The notes under the pieces were generated by a model that saw only the letters and a program-made list of their open reading frames with translations, was not told the origin of the DNA and did not search any database. From the NCBI GenBank assembly GCA_002287035.1, contig NSKG01000002.1, positions 248,001 through 312,000 of the forward strand: 64,000 bases of DNA, written 5' to 3'. The stretch comes from Pseudomonas sp. WN033 (GTDB lineage: Bacteria > Pseudomonadota > Gammaproteobacteria > Pseudomonadales > Pseudomonadaceae). This document shows, piece after piece, positions 19,369 through 28,133 of the stretch (its first letter is position 1; every line of letters starts with the position of its first letter). The translations under genes were made by a program, and so were the position numbers.

Positions 19369-20250
19369 TCAACCACTCTCGCGACACATTTCCAGCCAAC
19401 GCTGCATGCCGGCACTGCGGAACTTGTTGCGCTGCAAGGCAAAGTAGAAGCGCCGATGAAAATTGCGCTGCGGAACCGGTAATGGCACCAGGCTCCCGCG
19501 CCGGAACGCATCGACCAGAGTAATCGCTGACAGACAACCAACCCCCAGCCCCGCCTCAACCGCACGTTTGATCGCTTCGGTGTGCTGTAGCTCAAGCTTG
19601 ATGTTCAACTCCGGAAGCAACCCATGCATCGCCCAGTCGAAATGCTGACGGGTGCCCGAGCCTGATTCACGCACAATCCACTCAGTCGCCAGCAATTGCT
19701 CATCGCTCAGCCAGGGCTTGCCGGCCCAAGGATGGTCTGGCGCACAGAACACTACTAGCTCATCATCGCGCCAAGGCAGCATATCCAGTTCCGGGTGGTG
19801 TACCTCACCTTCGATCAGGCCGATATCCAGCTCGAAATTCGCCACTTTGCGCACAATCGTCGAAGTATTGGCCACTTCCAGCTCAACCCGCGCTCCCGCC
19901 TGTTCGCCCATATAGCGGGCCATGATTTCAACCGCCAGGTAATTACCAATACTCAGGGTCGCACCTACCTTTAGATGACCAATATCCTGATGGCGCTGCA
20001 ACGTCAGTTCCAATTGCCGGGCCTGCTCCAGCAAGGCCTCGGCCCGGGGCCTGACGCTCTGCCCCAGCTCATTGAGCTGAAGCCGCTTGCCCACCCGGTC
20101 GAACAACTGCACATCAAACTGCGACTCAAGATCACGCAAGGCACTACTGGCCGCCGATTGCGACATGGCCAGGCTCTCTGCCGCACGAGTCAGATTGTTG
20201 TGGTGAGCTGCGGCCAGGAACACTTCCAATTGACGCAAGGTGTATCTCAT
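19369..20250 (-). CDS. finR: LysR-type regulator FinR, divergent from fpr
   Basis: A 293-residue LysR protein with an N-terminal DNA-binding domain (NLTRAAESLAMSQSAASSAL) and a substrate-binding domain. It is divergent from a ferredoxin-NADP reductase gene, the setting of FinR in Pseudomonas putida and P. aeruginosa, where FinR is needed for induction of fpr under superoxide or related stress. The name rests on context and family resemblance. A LysR-box-like inverted repeat lies 2 nt upstream of its start. Confidence 0.82.
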   Translation of the reverse strand: MRYTLRQLEVFLAAAHHNNLTRAAESLAMSQSAASSALRDLESQFDVQLFDRVGKRLQLNELGQSVRPRAEALLEQARQLELTLQRHQDIGHLKVGATLSIGNYLAVEIMARYMGEQAGARVELEVANTSTIVRKVANFELDIGLIEGEVHHPELDMLPWRDDELVVFCAPDHPWAGKPWLSDEQLLATEWIVRESGSGTRQHFDWAMHGLLPELNIKLELQHTEAIKRAVEAGLGVGCLSAITLVDAFRRGSLVPLPVPQRNFHRRFYFALQRNKFRSAGMQRWLEMCRESG

Positions 20251-20251
20251 T

Positions 20252-20266
20252 ATCGATTTTCTCGAT
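20252..20266. promoter_or_regulatory. LysR-type box in the finR/fpr intergenic region
   Basis: ATCGA (20252-20256) and TCGAT (20262-20266) form an inverted repeat separated by TTTTC and fit the T-N11-A pattern of LysR regulators. A related but weaker pair, AATCG...CGATAGATT, follows at about 20283-20302. Both lie in the 99-bp finR/fpr gap, so they are plausible FinR sites for autoregulation and fpr activation. Confidence 0.45.
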
Positions 20267-20349
20267 TATCAAAATAAAAATTAATCGCTTAACCGATAGA
20301 TTAACCAACCGCTACACTGCCGGCAATCAAGAACGTAAAGGGGGATTTC

Positions 20350-21123
20350 ATGGCTGGCTTCAATACCGAACGCGTACTCAGTGTCCACCACTGGACCGAT
20401 AACCTGTTCAGTTTTCGCACCACACGTGACTCCGGGTTCCGCTTCAAGAATGGCCATTTCATCATGATCGGCCTTGAGGTCGAGGGCCGGCCACTGATGC
20501 GCGCCTACAGCATCGCCAGCCCCAACTACGAAGACACCCTTGAGTTCTTCAGCATCAAGGTGCCGGATGGCCCGCTGACTTCGCGACTGCAGAACATTCG
20601 TGAGGGTGATCAGATCATCATCAGCCGAAAGCCGACCGGCACTCTGGTGCTCGATCACCTGCTGCCAGGCCGCAATCTCTATCTGCTTAGCACCGGCACT
20701 GGCCTGGCGCCCTTCATCAGTATTATCCAGGACCCGGAAACCTACGAGCAGTATGACAAGGTGATTCTGACCCATGGCTGCCGCCATGTGCGCGAACTGG
20801 CTTATCAGGACCTGATCAACCAGCATCTGCCCAGCCATGAGTATTTCGGCGAACAGGTTCAGGACAAGCTGATCTATTACCCGACAGTGACGCGTGAACC
20901 GTTCCACAACCAGGGCCGCCTGACCGACCTGATGACCAGTGGCAAGCTGTTCGAAGATATTGGCCTACCCAAACCGAGCCTGGAGCACGACCGCTTCATG
21001 CTGTGCGGCAGCCCAAGCATGCTCAAGGACACCTGTGCCATTCTCGATGACTGGGGGTTTATGGAGGCCCGGCACGGCGACCAGGGTCACTATGTGATTG
21101 AGCGCGCCTTCGTTGAGAAATAA
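20350..21123 (+). CDS. fpr: Ferredoxin/flavodoxin-NADP+ reductase
   Basis: A 257-residue FAD enzyme that exchanges electrons between NADPH and ferredoxin or flavodoxin. It serves redox balance, iron-sulfur metabolism and oxidative stress defence. FAD-binding RAYSIASPN and NADP-binding STGTGLAPF segments are visible, as is the C-terminal YVIERAFVEK signature of the bacterial subclass. AAAGGGGGA precedes the ATG. It is divergent from finR. Confidence 0.95.
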   Translation: MAGFNTERVLSVHHWTDNLFSFRTTRDSGFRFKNGHFIMIGLEVEGRPLMRAYSIASPNYEDTLEFFSIKVPDGPLTSRLQNIREGDQIIISRKPTGTLVLDHLLPGRNLYLLSTGTGLAPFISIIQDPETYEQYDKVILTHGCRHVRELAYQDLINQHLPSHEYFGEQVQDKLIYYPTVTREPFHNQGRLTDLMTSGKLFEDIGLPKPSLEHDRFMLCGSPSMLKDTCAILDDWGFMEARHGDQGHYVIERAFVEK

Positions 21124-21143
21124 CTCTCGCTGTGATGGATGCT

Positions 21144-21905
21144 CTACTCGGCGTAGAGCATCTGCCGCGTCATGCCACCATCGGCAACCAGATTCTGCCC
21201 GGTGATGAATCCTGCTTCCGGGCTCAGCAAAAAACTCACCAGCGCCCCTATATCCTCAGGCTGACCAACCCGCCCGACGGAGTGCTGTTCATGATCCAGT
21301 GCGCGCAGCGGATCGCTGGCCTGCAACGCTGGCGGCCTGGTATCAATCCAGCCTGGGCTGACCGCATTGACCCGAATGTCCGGCCCCAGACTCACGGCCA
21401 TGGCATGAGTCAGCGCCACCAGCCCACCCTTGCTGGCGGCATAGGCCTCAGTATTGGCTTCCGACTGCAAGGCCCGGGTCGAGGCGATATTGACGATAGC
21501 TCCACCGCTTTCTCGCAGCAGCCTGAGCGCATGCTTGCTGACCAGAAAACTGCCGGTCAGGCTGGTTGTCAGCCAGCGATTCCAGGCTTCCAGAGTCAAT
21601 TGCTCCAGCGGACCGCTATCAGGATCGGCAATTCCGGCATTGTTGACCAAGCCGTCAAGCTGACCAAAGTCCTCTTCGATCCGCTCCAGACAGCGAATAA
21701 CCGCCGCCTCGTCACTCACGTCCAGCGTCACGAACTCCACCACGCCCAGCCGTGCCAACTCTTCAGCGGCCGCCTGGCCGGCCAGTTCATCGATATCCGC
21801 AATCACCACCGACCAACCTGCACGCAGCAGGCTGGTGGCAATCCCTTTACCAATGCCCCGGGCAGCGCCTGTAACCAACGCCACTCTGACAACTTCACGC
21901 TCCAC
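21144..21905 (-). CDS. Short-chain dehydrogenase/reductase (3-ketoacyl-ACP reductase-like)
   Basis: A 253-residue classical SDR with cofactor loop TGAARGIGKG, NNAG, catalytic Ser in NIAS, and YAASK. The substrate cannot be read from sequence. The proposed start is GTG (21905), directly after the stop of the upstream 62-residue gene, with GGAGGG inside that gene's end, so the two are probably co-transcribed and coupled. It converges on fpr with a 20-bp gap. Confidence 0.85.
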   Translation of the reverse strand: MEREVVRVALVTGAARGIGKGIATSLLRAGWSVVIADIDELAGQAAAEELARLGVVEFVTLDVSDEAAVIRCLERIEEDFGQLDGLVNNAGIADPDSGPLEQLTLEAWNRWLTTSLTGSFLVSKHALRLLRESGGAIVNIASTRALQSEANTEAYAASKGGLVALTHAMAVSLGPDIRVNAVSPGWIDTRPPALQASDPLRALDHEQHSVGRVGQPEDIGALVSFLLSPEAGFITGQNLVADGGMTRQMLYAE

Positions 21906-22094
21906 TCAGGTGCGCCCTCCTCGCGGTCCGGCCACAAACCAGATAATCAGTCCCAACACGGGCAACAACACCACCAGAGCGATCCACAGCACCTTGGCGC
22001 CATTAGTCGCACCACTTTGAACGATATTGACGATGGCCCAGATATCCAGCAACAGGATGATCAAACCAAAAATGCCGCTGACATTCATATTCAT
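21906..22094 (-). CDS. PLDc_N-type two-helix membrane protein
   Basis: A 62-residue protein with two membrane segments (about 8-28 and 35-55) and the C-terminal WFVAGPRGGR pattern of the phospholipase-D N-terminal (PLDc_N) family. These stand-alone small proteins have no assigned function. AAGGAG lies 7 nt before the ATG. It abuts the downstream dehydrogenase. Confidence 0.8.
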   Translation of the reverse strand: MNMNVSGIFGLIILLLDIWAIVNIVQSGATNGAKVLWIALVVLLPVLGLIIWFVAGPRGGRT

Positions 22095-22165
22095 CGGACT
22101 GCTCCTTGCTCGTCTGTCGGGATTGTCCCTGTGACACTATAGCCCAGACGCATAAGAGCGCTTCG

Positions 22166-22699
22166 TTAAAGATCCAGCGGCTCCAGCCCGACGAAAGGAT
22201 CAGCCGTCAGCGGCTGTCCGCGCAAGTCGTCAGGCGTGCTGGCCAGGCATAGCAGTAAACAGCCCTGCCCGACCCTGGGCACGAAGCTCAACGGCGTGTC
22301 CGCCGGTAGCTCCAGCAGGCTGCCGGCTTCACAACATACAGCCAGAATCTGCGTCCCCCGCTGCAGAAACAGCGTGCCGGCTCCGCTCAGCAACAACCAG
22401 CCTAAAGGCCGGGCATGCTGGCAGGCCGGTTCGATTGATTGGCTGGTCGCTTCGGCATAGGCCGGCAACCCTTCGTAGCTGCGCAGCTCGCCGGCACTGT
22501 AATCACTGCCTGGTAGCTGCTCTCGCAGCATCTGCTGCCCCGCCGCCAGCCAGTCGCCCTGCTCGGCCAGCTCAACCGGCGCCAAACGCTGCAGGCCAAT
22601 CCCCTGCTCTGCCAACGCCGCGAGGATATCCTCATCATGGGTCAGGAGCTTCTGCGGGCAGGCAAGCTGATCGTGGGCGTAGAGAACAAGAACTGTCAT
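22166..22699 (-). CDS. Acireductone-dioxygenase-like protein lacking metal ligands
   Basis: A 177-residue cupin that follows the acireductone dioxygenase (MtnD) pattern end to end: N-terminal LLTHDEDILAALAEQGI, a middle GAGTLFLQRG strand, ILAVCCEAGSLLELPADT, and a C-terminal DPFVGLEPLDL. The MtnD metal site needs three histidines and a glutamate. At the first motif only one histidine remains (H95 in CQHARPL), and the later histidine after the PA(G/D)T segment is leucine. It is probably inactive as a dioxygenase. It sits beside an MFS gene and aroC, where P. aeruginosa, as I recall, has mtn genes. The start at 22699 is chosen without strong RBS support. Confidence 0.68.
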   Translation of the reverse strand: MTVLVLYAHDQLACPQKLLTHDEDILAALAEQGIGLQRLAPVELAEQGDWLAAGQQMLREQLPGSDYSAGELRSYEGLPAYAEATSQSIEPACQHARPLGWLLLSGAGTLFLQRGTQILAVCCEAGSLLELPADTPLSFVPRVGQGCLLLCLASTPDDLRGQPLTADPFVGLEPLDL

Positions 22700-22784
22700 C
22701 GGCTGAATATCTGTTGGCGGCAAGGGTTGAGGGCAGTATACGGCCCCGCTGGCGATGCCGAAAGGCGGCTAAAGTCGCAACGGC

Positions 22785-23933
22785 TCAAACCCTGGCATCC
22801 AGCCGTAAAGCCAGAATCAGCGCTGCACTGGTCGCCGCAAGGCTGGCCAGCACAAAGGTCCACAGCGGCCCCAGCGAACTCCAGCTATAACCAGCGTAGA
22901 GGGCTCCCAGGGCGCCGCCAACGCCCGCCAGCGTGGCATAAAGTGCCTGTCCCTGGCCTTGCTGGCGGTCATGAAAGCTGCGCTGCACAAAGTGAATTGC
23001 CGCCACGTGAAAACAGCCGAAGGTCGCCGCGTGCAGCAGTTGAGCCAACAATAACCAGGCCAGATTGTCAGCCAACGCACCCAGTAACAGCCAGCGGATG
23101 GCAGCCAGGATGAAGCTCGTTAGCAACAACTGTTTGAGGCTGAATAACGCCAGCACACGGGTCATGACCATGAACAGCAGGATCTCTGCCACCACACCCA
23201 ACGCCCACATCAACCCAATCAGCCCCCGACTGTAGCCCAGGGCCTCCAGATGCAAGGTCAGAAAGGTGTAGTAAGGCCCATGGGATAGCTGCATCAAGGC
23301 GACACAGAGAAAGAACGCTGGCACTCCAGGCCGCCATAGTTGCAGCCAAAACCCACTACTGCCTTCAACACCGCGTCCAGCCGACCGTGGCGCTGGCGGC
23401 ACCAGCAGACTGGCCAGAATAATTCCAAGCATGATCAACAACAGCATGGCCGGATACAGATCCAGACTGAAACGCCCAAACAGCCAGCCCAGGCCAACCA
23501 CAGTCAGAATGAAGCCAACCGACCCCCACAGACGAATGCGGCTATAGCGCGCCGATTGCGGACCCAGATGCCCAAGGGTGATGGCTTCGAACTGCGGCAG
23601 TACCGCATGCCAGAAGAAACTGTGCAGAGCCATCACCAGTACCAGCCACCAATAGTCCTGGCGCAGAAAAATCAGACAGAAGCTCAGTGCAGTCAGCAGT
23701 GCGCCTAGCCGTACGATCAGTAGCCGCTGCCCGGTGCGGTCGCCCAGCCAGCCCCAGAGATTAGGGGCCAGGCAACGCATCAGCATGGGGATCGCGACCA
23801 ACTCACCGATACGTGCAGGAGAAAAGCCCAGATGATCGAAGTACAACGCCAGAAACGGCGCCACCCCACCCAGCAGGGCGAAGTAGAACAGATAAAAGTT
23901 GGAAAGACGCCAGTAAGGCAGCGCACCGCTCAT
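22785..23933 (-). CDS. MFS transporter, HcaT/3-phenylpropionate type
   Basis: A 382-residue, about twelve-helix transporter. It opens with YWRLSNFYLFYFALLGGVAP and carries the loop LWGWLGDRTGQR, as in the MFS_1-like group that includes E. coli HcaT. A homologue lies next to aroC in Pseudomonas. Substrate unknown. It follows aroC by 82 bp on the same strand, with a GC-rich hairpin (GGCGCGC/GCGCGCC, 23983-24002) between them. Confidence 0.82.
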   Translation of the reverse strand: MSGALPYWRLSNFYLFYFALLGGVAPFLALYFDHLGFSPARIGELVAIPMLMRCLAPNLWGWLGDRTGQRLLIVRLGALLTALSFCLIFLRQDYWWLVLVMALHSFFWHAVLPQFEAITLGHLGPQSARYSRIRLWGSVGFILTVVGLGWLFGRFSLDLYPAMLLLIMLGIILASLLVPPAPRSAGRGVEGSSGFWLQLWRPGVPAFFLCVALMQLSHGPYYTFLTLHLEALGYSRGLIGLMWALGVVAEILLFMVMTRVLALFSLKQLLLTSFILAAIRWLLLGALADNLAWLLLAQLLHAATFGCFHVAAIHFVQRSFHDRQQGQGQALYATLAGVGGALGALYAGYSWSSLGPLWTFVLASLAATSAALILALRLDARV

Positions 23934-24015
23934 ATCGCTGCGGCCCTCGCTTCAAAACAAACCCTGAGAGACTGAGCGGGCCGGCGCGCCGGGCTGCGCG
24001 CCGTCAGCATGGTGA

Positions 24016-25107
24016 TTACAGCTGCCCCAGTACCGGAGTGGCCACCTGTACCCCGGCATTCTGGGCCCGGTGGCGCAACAGATGATCAATCAGCACAATC
24101 GCCATCATCGCCTCGGCGATCGGGGTAGCCCGGATACCTACACAGGGATCATGCCGGCCCTTGGTAATGACCTCGACCGGATTGCCGTCAACATCGATCG
24201 AACGGCCCGGCGTGGTAATGCTGGAAGTCGGCTTGAGCGCCAGATGGGCAATGATCGGCTGCCCCGAGGAAATACCACCCAAAACCCCGCCAGCGTTGTT
24301 GCTGACAAAGCCCTCCGGGGTCAATTCGTCACGGTGCTCAGTGCCGCGCTGGGCCACCGAGGCGAAGCCGGCACCGATTTCAACGCCCTTGACCGCGTTG
24401 ATGCTCATCAGCGCATAGGCCAGCTCGGCATCCAGCCGGTCAAAGATCGGCTCGCCAAGCCCCGGCGGCACACCCTCGGCCACGACGGTAATGCGCGCAC
24501 CCACCGAGTCCTGATCACGGCGCAACTGGTCCATGTAGGCTTCCAGTTCCGGCACCTTGTCCGGGTCGGGGCTGAAGAATGCATTCAGGCCCACGGCTTC
24601 CCAGCTCTTGAACGGAATTTCGATCGGCCCGAGCTGGCTCATGTAACCGCGCACACTGATTCCCAGACTCGCCAGATACTTCTTGGCAATGGCCCCAGCG
24701 GCGACCCGCATGGCGGTTTCCCGGGCGGAACTGCGGCCACCGCCACGGTAATCACGGAGCCCGTATTTGTGGTGGTAGGTGTAGTCGGCGTGGGCCGGGC
24801 GAAACAGATCCTTGATCGCCGAGTAGTCCTTGGATTTCTGATCGGTATTTCGAATCAACAGACCAATCGGGCAGCCGGTGGTGCGCCCTTCGAACACGCC
24901 GCTGAGAATCTCGACCTCATCGGCCTCCTGACGCTGGGTAGTGTGCCGGCTGGTACCCGGCTTGCGCCGATCCAGCTCGATCTGCAGATCCTCGACAGAC
25001 AGCTCCAGACCCGGCGGACAACCATCGACAATTGCCATCAAGCCCGGGCCATGACTCTCGCCGGCAGTAGTGACAGTGAACAGAGTGCCAATGGTATTTC
25101 CGGACAT
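24016..25107 (-). CDS. aroC: Chorismate synthase
   Basis: Seventh enzyme of the shikimate pathway, FMN-dependent, converting EPSP to chorismate. The 363-residue protein shows family signatures [35 protein letters not shown] and GGISSGQPI. The start is at ATG 25107. The MITE-like element at 25197-25475 lies about 90 bp upstream, so the aroC promoter is either in that short gap or within the element. Confidence 0.97.
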   Translation of the reverse strand: MSGNTIGTLFTVTTAGESHGPGLMAIVDGCPPGLELSVEDLQIELDRRKPGTSRHTTQRQEADEVEILSGVFEGRTTGCPIGLLIRNTDQKSKDYSAIKDLFRPAHADYTYHHKYGLRDYRGGGRSSARETAMRVAAGAIAKKYLASLGISVRGYMSQLGPIEIPFKSWEAVGLNAFFSPDPDKVPELEAYMDQLRRDQDSVGARITVVAEGVPPGLGEPIFDRLDAELAYALMSINAVKGVEIGAGFASVAQRGTEHRDELTPEGFVSNNAGGVLGGISSGQPIIAHLALKPTSSITTPGRSIDVDGNPVEVITKGRHDPCVGIRATPIAEAMMAIVLIDHLLRHRAQNAGVQVATPVLGQL

Positions 25108-25196
25108 GCGCAGTACCCGACGTCAGATTCAAAGATTCAGATGAGCGCGCAGTATAGCGCCAGGCCGCAACGGGTGACAGTCCGAGACCTCGCCAT

Positions 25197-25475
25197 AGGG
25201 TCTGTTGCCGTTTCATCGCAAGCCGCGTTGCTGCGAAAAATGTCGCCAGGCCAGGCGTGGGACGCAGGTAATGACCAGACTGGCCGTGTCATTCCCTTGC
25301 CAAGTCCCACAACGACGCATGGCGACATTTTACGCGCAACCCGAAGGGCCGGGCCTGTTTTTGCGCGATGCCGCGTTGCTCAATGCTTATTTGGCCCACC
25401 AAACCTCGCATCTCGCGCCTTGCCTCGCGCAAAAACAGGCTCCGGCGCGGTTGTGATGAAACGGCAACAGGCCCT
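25197..25475. mobile_element. MITE-like palindromic element with 30-nt terminal inverted repeats
   Basis: The ends are near-perfect inverted repeats: 25197-25227 against 25446-25475, with a 16-nt exact core CTGTTGCCGTTTCATC, two mismatches and one gap. Inside are two more inverted repeats: a 12-nt perfect one (25237-25248 with 25320-25331) and a 15-nt perfect one (25353-25367 with 25426-25440). The whole can fold into an outer stem with two long arms. A TA dinucleotide flanks each end (25196-25197, 25475-25476), as expected of IS630/mariner-type insertion. No transposase is encoded. Apart from about 90 bp on the aroC side and 36 bp before the TauE gene, it accounts for the longest gene-free stretch of the window. 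Confidence 0.72.
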
Positions 25476-25511
25476 AGCATGTTGCAACCCCGCCGCATTA
25501 ACGGAGCCACC

Positions 25512-26285
25512 ATGCCTGAGCTGTTTGACGTGCTATTGCCCAGTGCCCTGCCGGCAGCCACAACCCTGTTGCTGGTAGCACTGTCAGCCGTTACCTCAGC
25601 CATCACCGCCTCGCTGGGCATTGGCGGCGGCGTGCTGATGTTGGCGGTCATGGCTCTGGTGATGCCGCCAAGCGCAATCATTCCGGTACACGGGCTGGTG
25701 CAGTTCGGCTCCAATCTCAACCGCGCCCTGATGACCCTGCGGCATATCGATCTACGGGTGATTCTGTGGTTCCTGCCCGGCGTCATACTGGGCGCCTGGC
25801 TGGCCAGTATGATTCTGGTGGACCTGCCCGCCGCGCTGATCCAGCTGTGCATTGCCGGTTTCATTCTGCTGCTGGTCTGGGGGCCGGCGATCCCCAAAGT
25901 GGCGACAGGTCGCCTCGGCACCCTGGTGGCCGCCACGCTGACCACCTTTATCAGCCTGTTTGTCGGCGCTACTGGCCCACTGGTTGCAGCTTTTGTCAAA
26001 CAGCAGCAGGCCGGTGAGCGGTTCTCCACCGTCGCGACCTTTGCCGCCGCCATGAGTCTGCAACATGCACCAAAAGCCATCGTCTACGGTGCCGCCGGAT
26101 TCGTCTTTCTCGACTGGCTGGGCCTGATCTTGCTGATGATCGCGGCTGGAGCACTGGGCACCTGGCTGGGCCTGCACCTGCTCAAGCGTCTGAGTGATCG
26201 GCGCTTCGCCTGGATTTTCAATGGCCTGTTGACCCTACTTGCGGTACGTTTGCTGTGGCAGGCTTGGACAGGCTGGCCAAGTTAA
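25512..26285 (+). CDS. TauE/SafE family membrane transporter
   Basis: A 257-residue membrane protein with about eight hydrophobic segments and the two-repeat layout of TauE/SafE (DUF81), including the early LGIGGGVLMLAVM segment and a second-half LFVGATGPLVAAF segment. Members are proposed exporters of sulfite, sulfoacetate or similar organic anions; the substrate here is unknown. The ATG at 25512 has ACGGAG 5 nt upstream. The gene begins 36 bp after the palindromic element, so that element may carry or disrupt its promoter. Confidence 0.85.
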   Translation: MPELFDVLLPSALPAATTLLLVALSAVTSAITASLGIGGGVLMLAVMALVMPPSAIIPVHGLVQFGSNLNRALMTLRHIDLRVILWFLPGVILGAWLASMILVDLPAALIQLCIAGFILLLVWGPAIPKVATGRLGTLVAATLTTFISLFVGATGPLVAAFVKQQQAGERFSTVATFAAAMSLQHAPKAIVYGAAGFVFLDWLGLILLMIAAGALGTWLGLHLLKRLSDRRFAWIFNGLLTLLAVRLLWQAWTGWPS

Positions 26286-26344
26286 TACTCAAGTTGCCAG
26301 AGCAATGGCCGATAGCTTTCGATGACAAGCCAATGGAAACCGTC

Positions 26345-27130
26345 ATGAGCAGTGCAGAACAGGCCCCTTCGCAAGCCACCAGGGAATCGGCGGAAAAGCC
26401 GACGCGCAACCCGTTCGCCAATGCCAAGCCGTCTGACTTCTACTGGATTCAGCTGCGACCGATCTTCAAAGGCCGGCAACTGGCCCAGACTGAAGTACTG
26501 GCCCAGGTTGCGGTCACCCATGAACAGGTTGCCAGTCTGGAACTACTGCGCCTGCAGGCAAGAATCGAAGGGGAAACCCCAGGCGGCAACCTCAACACCC
26601 TGGAAGTACTGGTCGACCACAAGCACCAGCGGCTGCGCTTTGGCCCACCGGAAGGGATTCAGATGGGCCCGCCTCAACGCGGCCTGGCCGGTTTTTTACT
26701 GGCGCAACTGATTGACTGGTGTCAGCGCAACTGCCCTGACTACGCAGTAACCCCCATCATGCTCCACAGTGCGGATGTAGCCACCGAAGAGTTGCGCCTG
26801 ATCCGCGAGCGACTGCTCAAGCGCGCCGGTTTTTTCATCTACTACACCGACGAGGCAATGAGCCAGGGAAAAGCCCAGGCCAACCGTGCCTCGGACCTGA
26901 TCAGCAGCTGGAATACCGAGCTGATCCAGCCGCTTCAGGTCAGTGAACTGCTGCGCCAGTTGCGCGAACAGGAAACCACCAACCGCAAACTACAGGCTGA
27001 ACTCAGCACGCTACAGGCCACCCTGGAGCACTTCAAGCGCAACGATCTGGGCCACCGCTTCGCGATTGGCTGCCTGATCGTCTTTGCGGTGTTTCAGGCG
27101 TTGATGCTGTTGTGGGTGGTATTACGCTGA
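26345..27130 (+). CDS. Conserved hypothetical protein, putative C-terminal tail anchor
   Basis: About 261 residues from the ATG at 26345; an ATG at 26333 is equally possible. There is no signal peptide. A soluble region (about 25-190) is followed by a coiled coil ([20 protein letters not shown], about 200-232) and a single hydrophobic helix at the very C terminus (about 238-258). This is the layout of a tail-anchored inner-membrane protein. I recognise it only as a conserved Pseudomonas neighbour of prmB and aroC. Its 3' end overlaps that of prmB by 9 bp, tail to tail. Confidence 0.72.
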   Translation: MSSAEQAPSQATRESAEKPTRNPFANAKPSDFYWIQLRPIFKGRQLAQTEVLAQVAVTHEQVASLELLRLQARIEGETPGGNLNTLEVLVDHKHQRLRFGPPEGIQMGPPQRGLAGFLLAQLIDWCQRNCPDYAVTPIMLHSADVATEELRLIRERLLKRAGFFIYYTDEAMSQGKAQANRASDLISSWNTELIQPLQVSELLRQLREQETTNRKLQAELSTLQATLEHFKRNDLGHRFAIGCLIVFAVFQALMLLWVVLR

Positions 27131-28027
27131 AAAGAGCGCCTGATGACGGCGACACTGTTCTGCCGTCAGCACGAACACCCCGTGACCACCACGCTCGAAG
27201 TTGACCCACTCGAAATCGACATCAGGCCAGGCCGTTGCTACATGCACCATGCTGTTGCCCACTTCGATCACCAGCAGACCATCCTCGCTTAGGTGATCCG
27301 CCGCCTGGGCCAGCATTCTGCGCACCAGATCCAGCCCATCGTCACCCGCAGCCAGACCCATCTCCGGCTCGTGGTGGTACTCATCCGGCAGGTCGGCCAT
27401 GTCTTCGGCATCAACATACGGCGGATTGCTGACAATCAGATCAAAACGCTCGCCCGGCATTCCGTCAAAGCCATCCGACCAGCGCGCCTCAACCCGTTCA
27501 GACAACTGATGCAAATCGATGTTGGCCTCAGCCACCGCCAGCGCATCGGCGGACAGATCGGCCAGCAGCACCTCGGCTTCAGGGAAGGCATAGGCACAGG
27601 CAATACCAATGCAGCCGCTGCCGCAGCACAGATCGAGAATCCGCTGCGGCTCGCGCTCCAGCCACGGCGAGAAACGCCGCTCGATCAGTTCGGCAATCGG
27701 AGAGCGCGGCACCAGCACCCGCTCATCCACCAAAAAATCGAGCCCGGCAAAACGCGCCTGCCCGGTCAGATAGGCTGCCGGGATGCGTAAATCGATACGC
27801 TGGTGCAGCAAGGCCAGCACTGCCTCACGCTCGTCATCGGTTAGCTGACAGTCGCTGTACTCGGCAGCGGTTTCCCACGGCAGATGCAATGCGTGCAACA
27901 CCAGCAGACGCGCCTCATCCCAAGCGTTATCGGTACCGTGACCGAAGTACAGACCGGCCTGATGAAAGCGGCTGACGCCCCAGCGCACCAGATCCTTGAT
28001 TCGGGTTAAACGGGATAGATCGGTCAT
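27122..28027 (-). CDS. prmB: Ribosomal protein L3 glutamine methyltransferase
   Basis: SAM-dependent N5-glutamine methyltransferase for ribosomal protein L3. It has a PrmB/PrmC-type helical N-terminal domain, SAM-binding motif I in [12 protein letters not shown], and the substrate-glutamine motif [10 protein letters not shown]. The length of 301 residues and the [16 protein letters not shown] segment favour PrmB over PrmC. AGAGG precedes the ATG. Confidence 0.93.
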   Translation of the reverse strand: MTDLSRLTRIKDLVRWGVSRFHQAGLYFGHGTDNAWDEARLLVLHALHLPWETAAEYSDCQLTDDEREAVLALLHQRIDLRIPAAYLTGQARFAGLDFLVDERVLVPRSPIAELIERRFSPWLEREPQRILDLCCGSGCIGIACAYAFPEAEVLLADLSADALAVAEANIDLHQLSERVEARWSDGFDGMPGERFDLIVSNPPYVDAEDMADLPDEYHHEPEMGLAAGDDGLDLVRRMLAQAADHLSEDGLLVIEVGNSMVHVATAWPDVDFEWVNFERGGHGVFVLTAEQCRRHQALFSA

Positions 28028-28133
28028 AATAGCCTCTTAAGAACCTGCTGGATTGCAGCTATTCTAACCTGCGCAGGCCTGCCCTCTACTGATAAACTTC
28101 CTGTTTTTCAGCCAGTTCAACCCAGATCAAACC

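Noticed and set aside
23983..24002. GGCGCGC/GCGCGCC hairpin after aroC as a terminator
   Set aside because: The stem is strong but there is no U-tract on the minus strand and the next gene follows within 50 bp, so I mention it only in the transporter entry.
25205..25456. Small open frame of 84 codons inside the palindromic element
   Set aside because: It spans the arms of the inverted repeats, begins within the terminal repeat, has no Shine-Dalgarno site and no known family; treated as a by-product of the element.
24070..25578. A 502-codon plus-strand frame antisense to aroC that continues through the palindromic element
   Set aside because: It is the mirror of aroC in its first two thirds and has no ribosome-binding site or recognisable domain; the part inside the palindromic element follows the inverted repeats rather than coding constraint.
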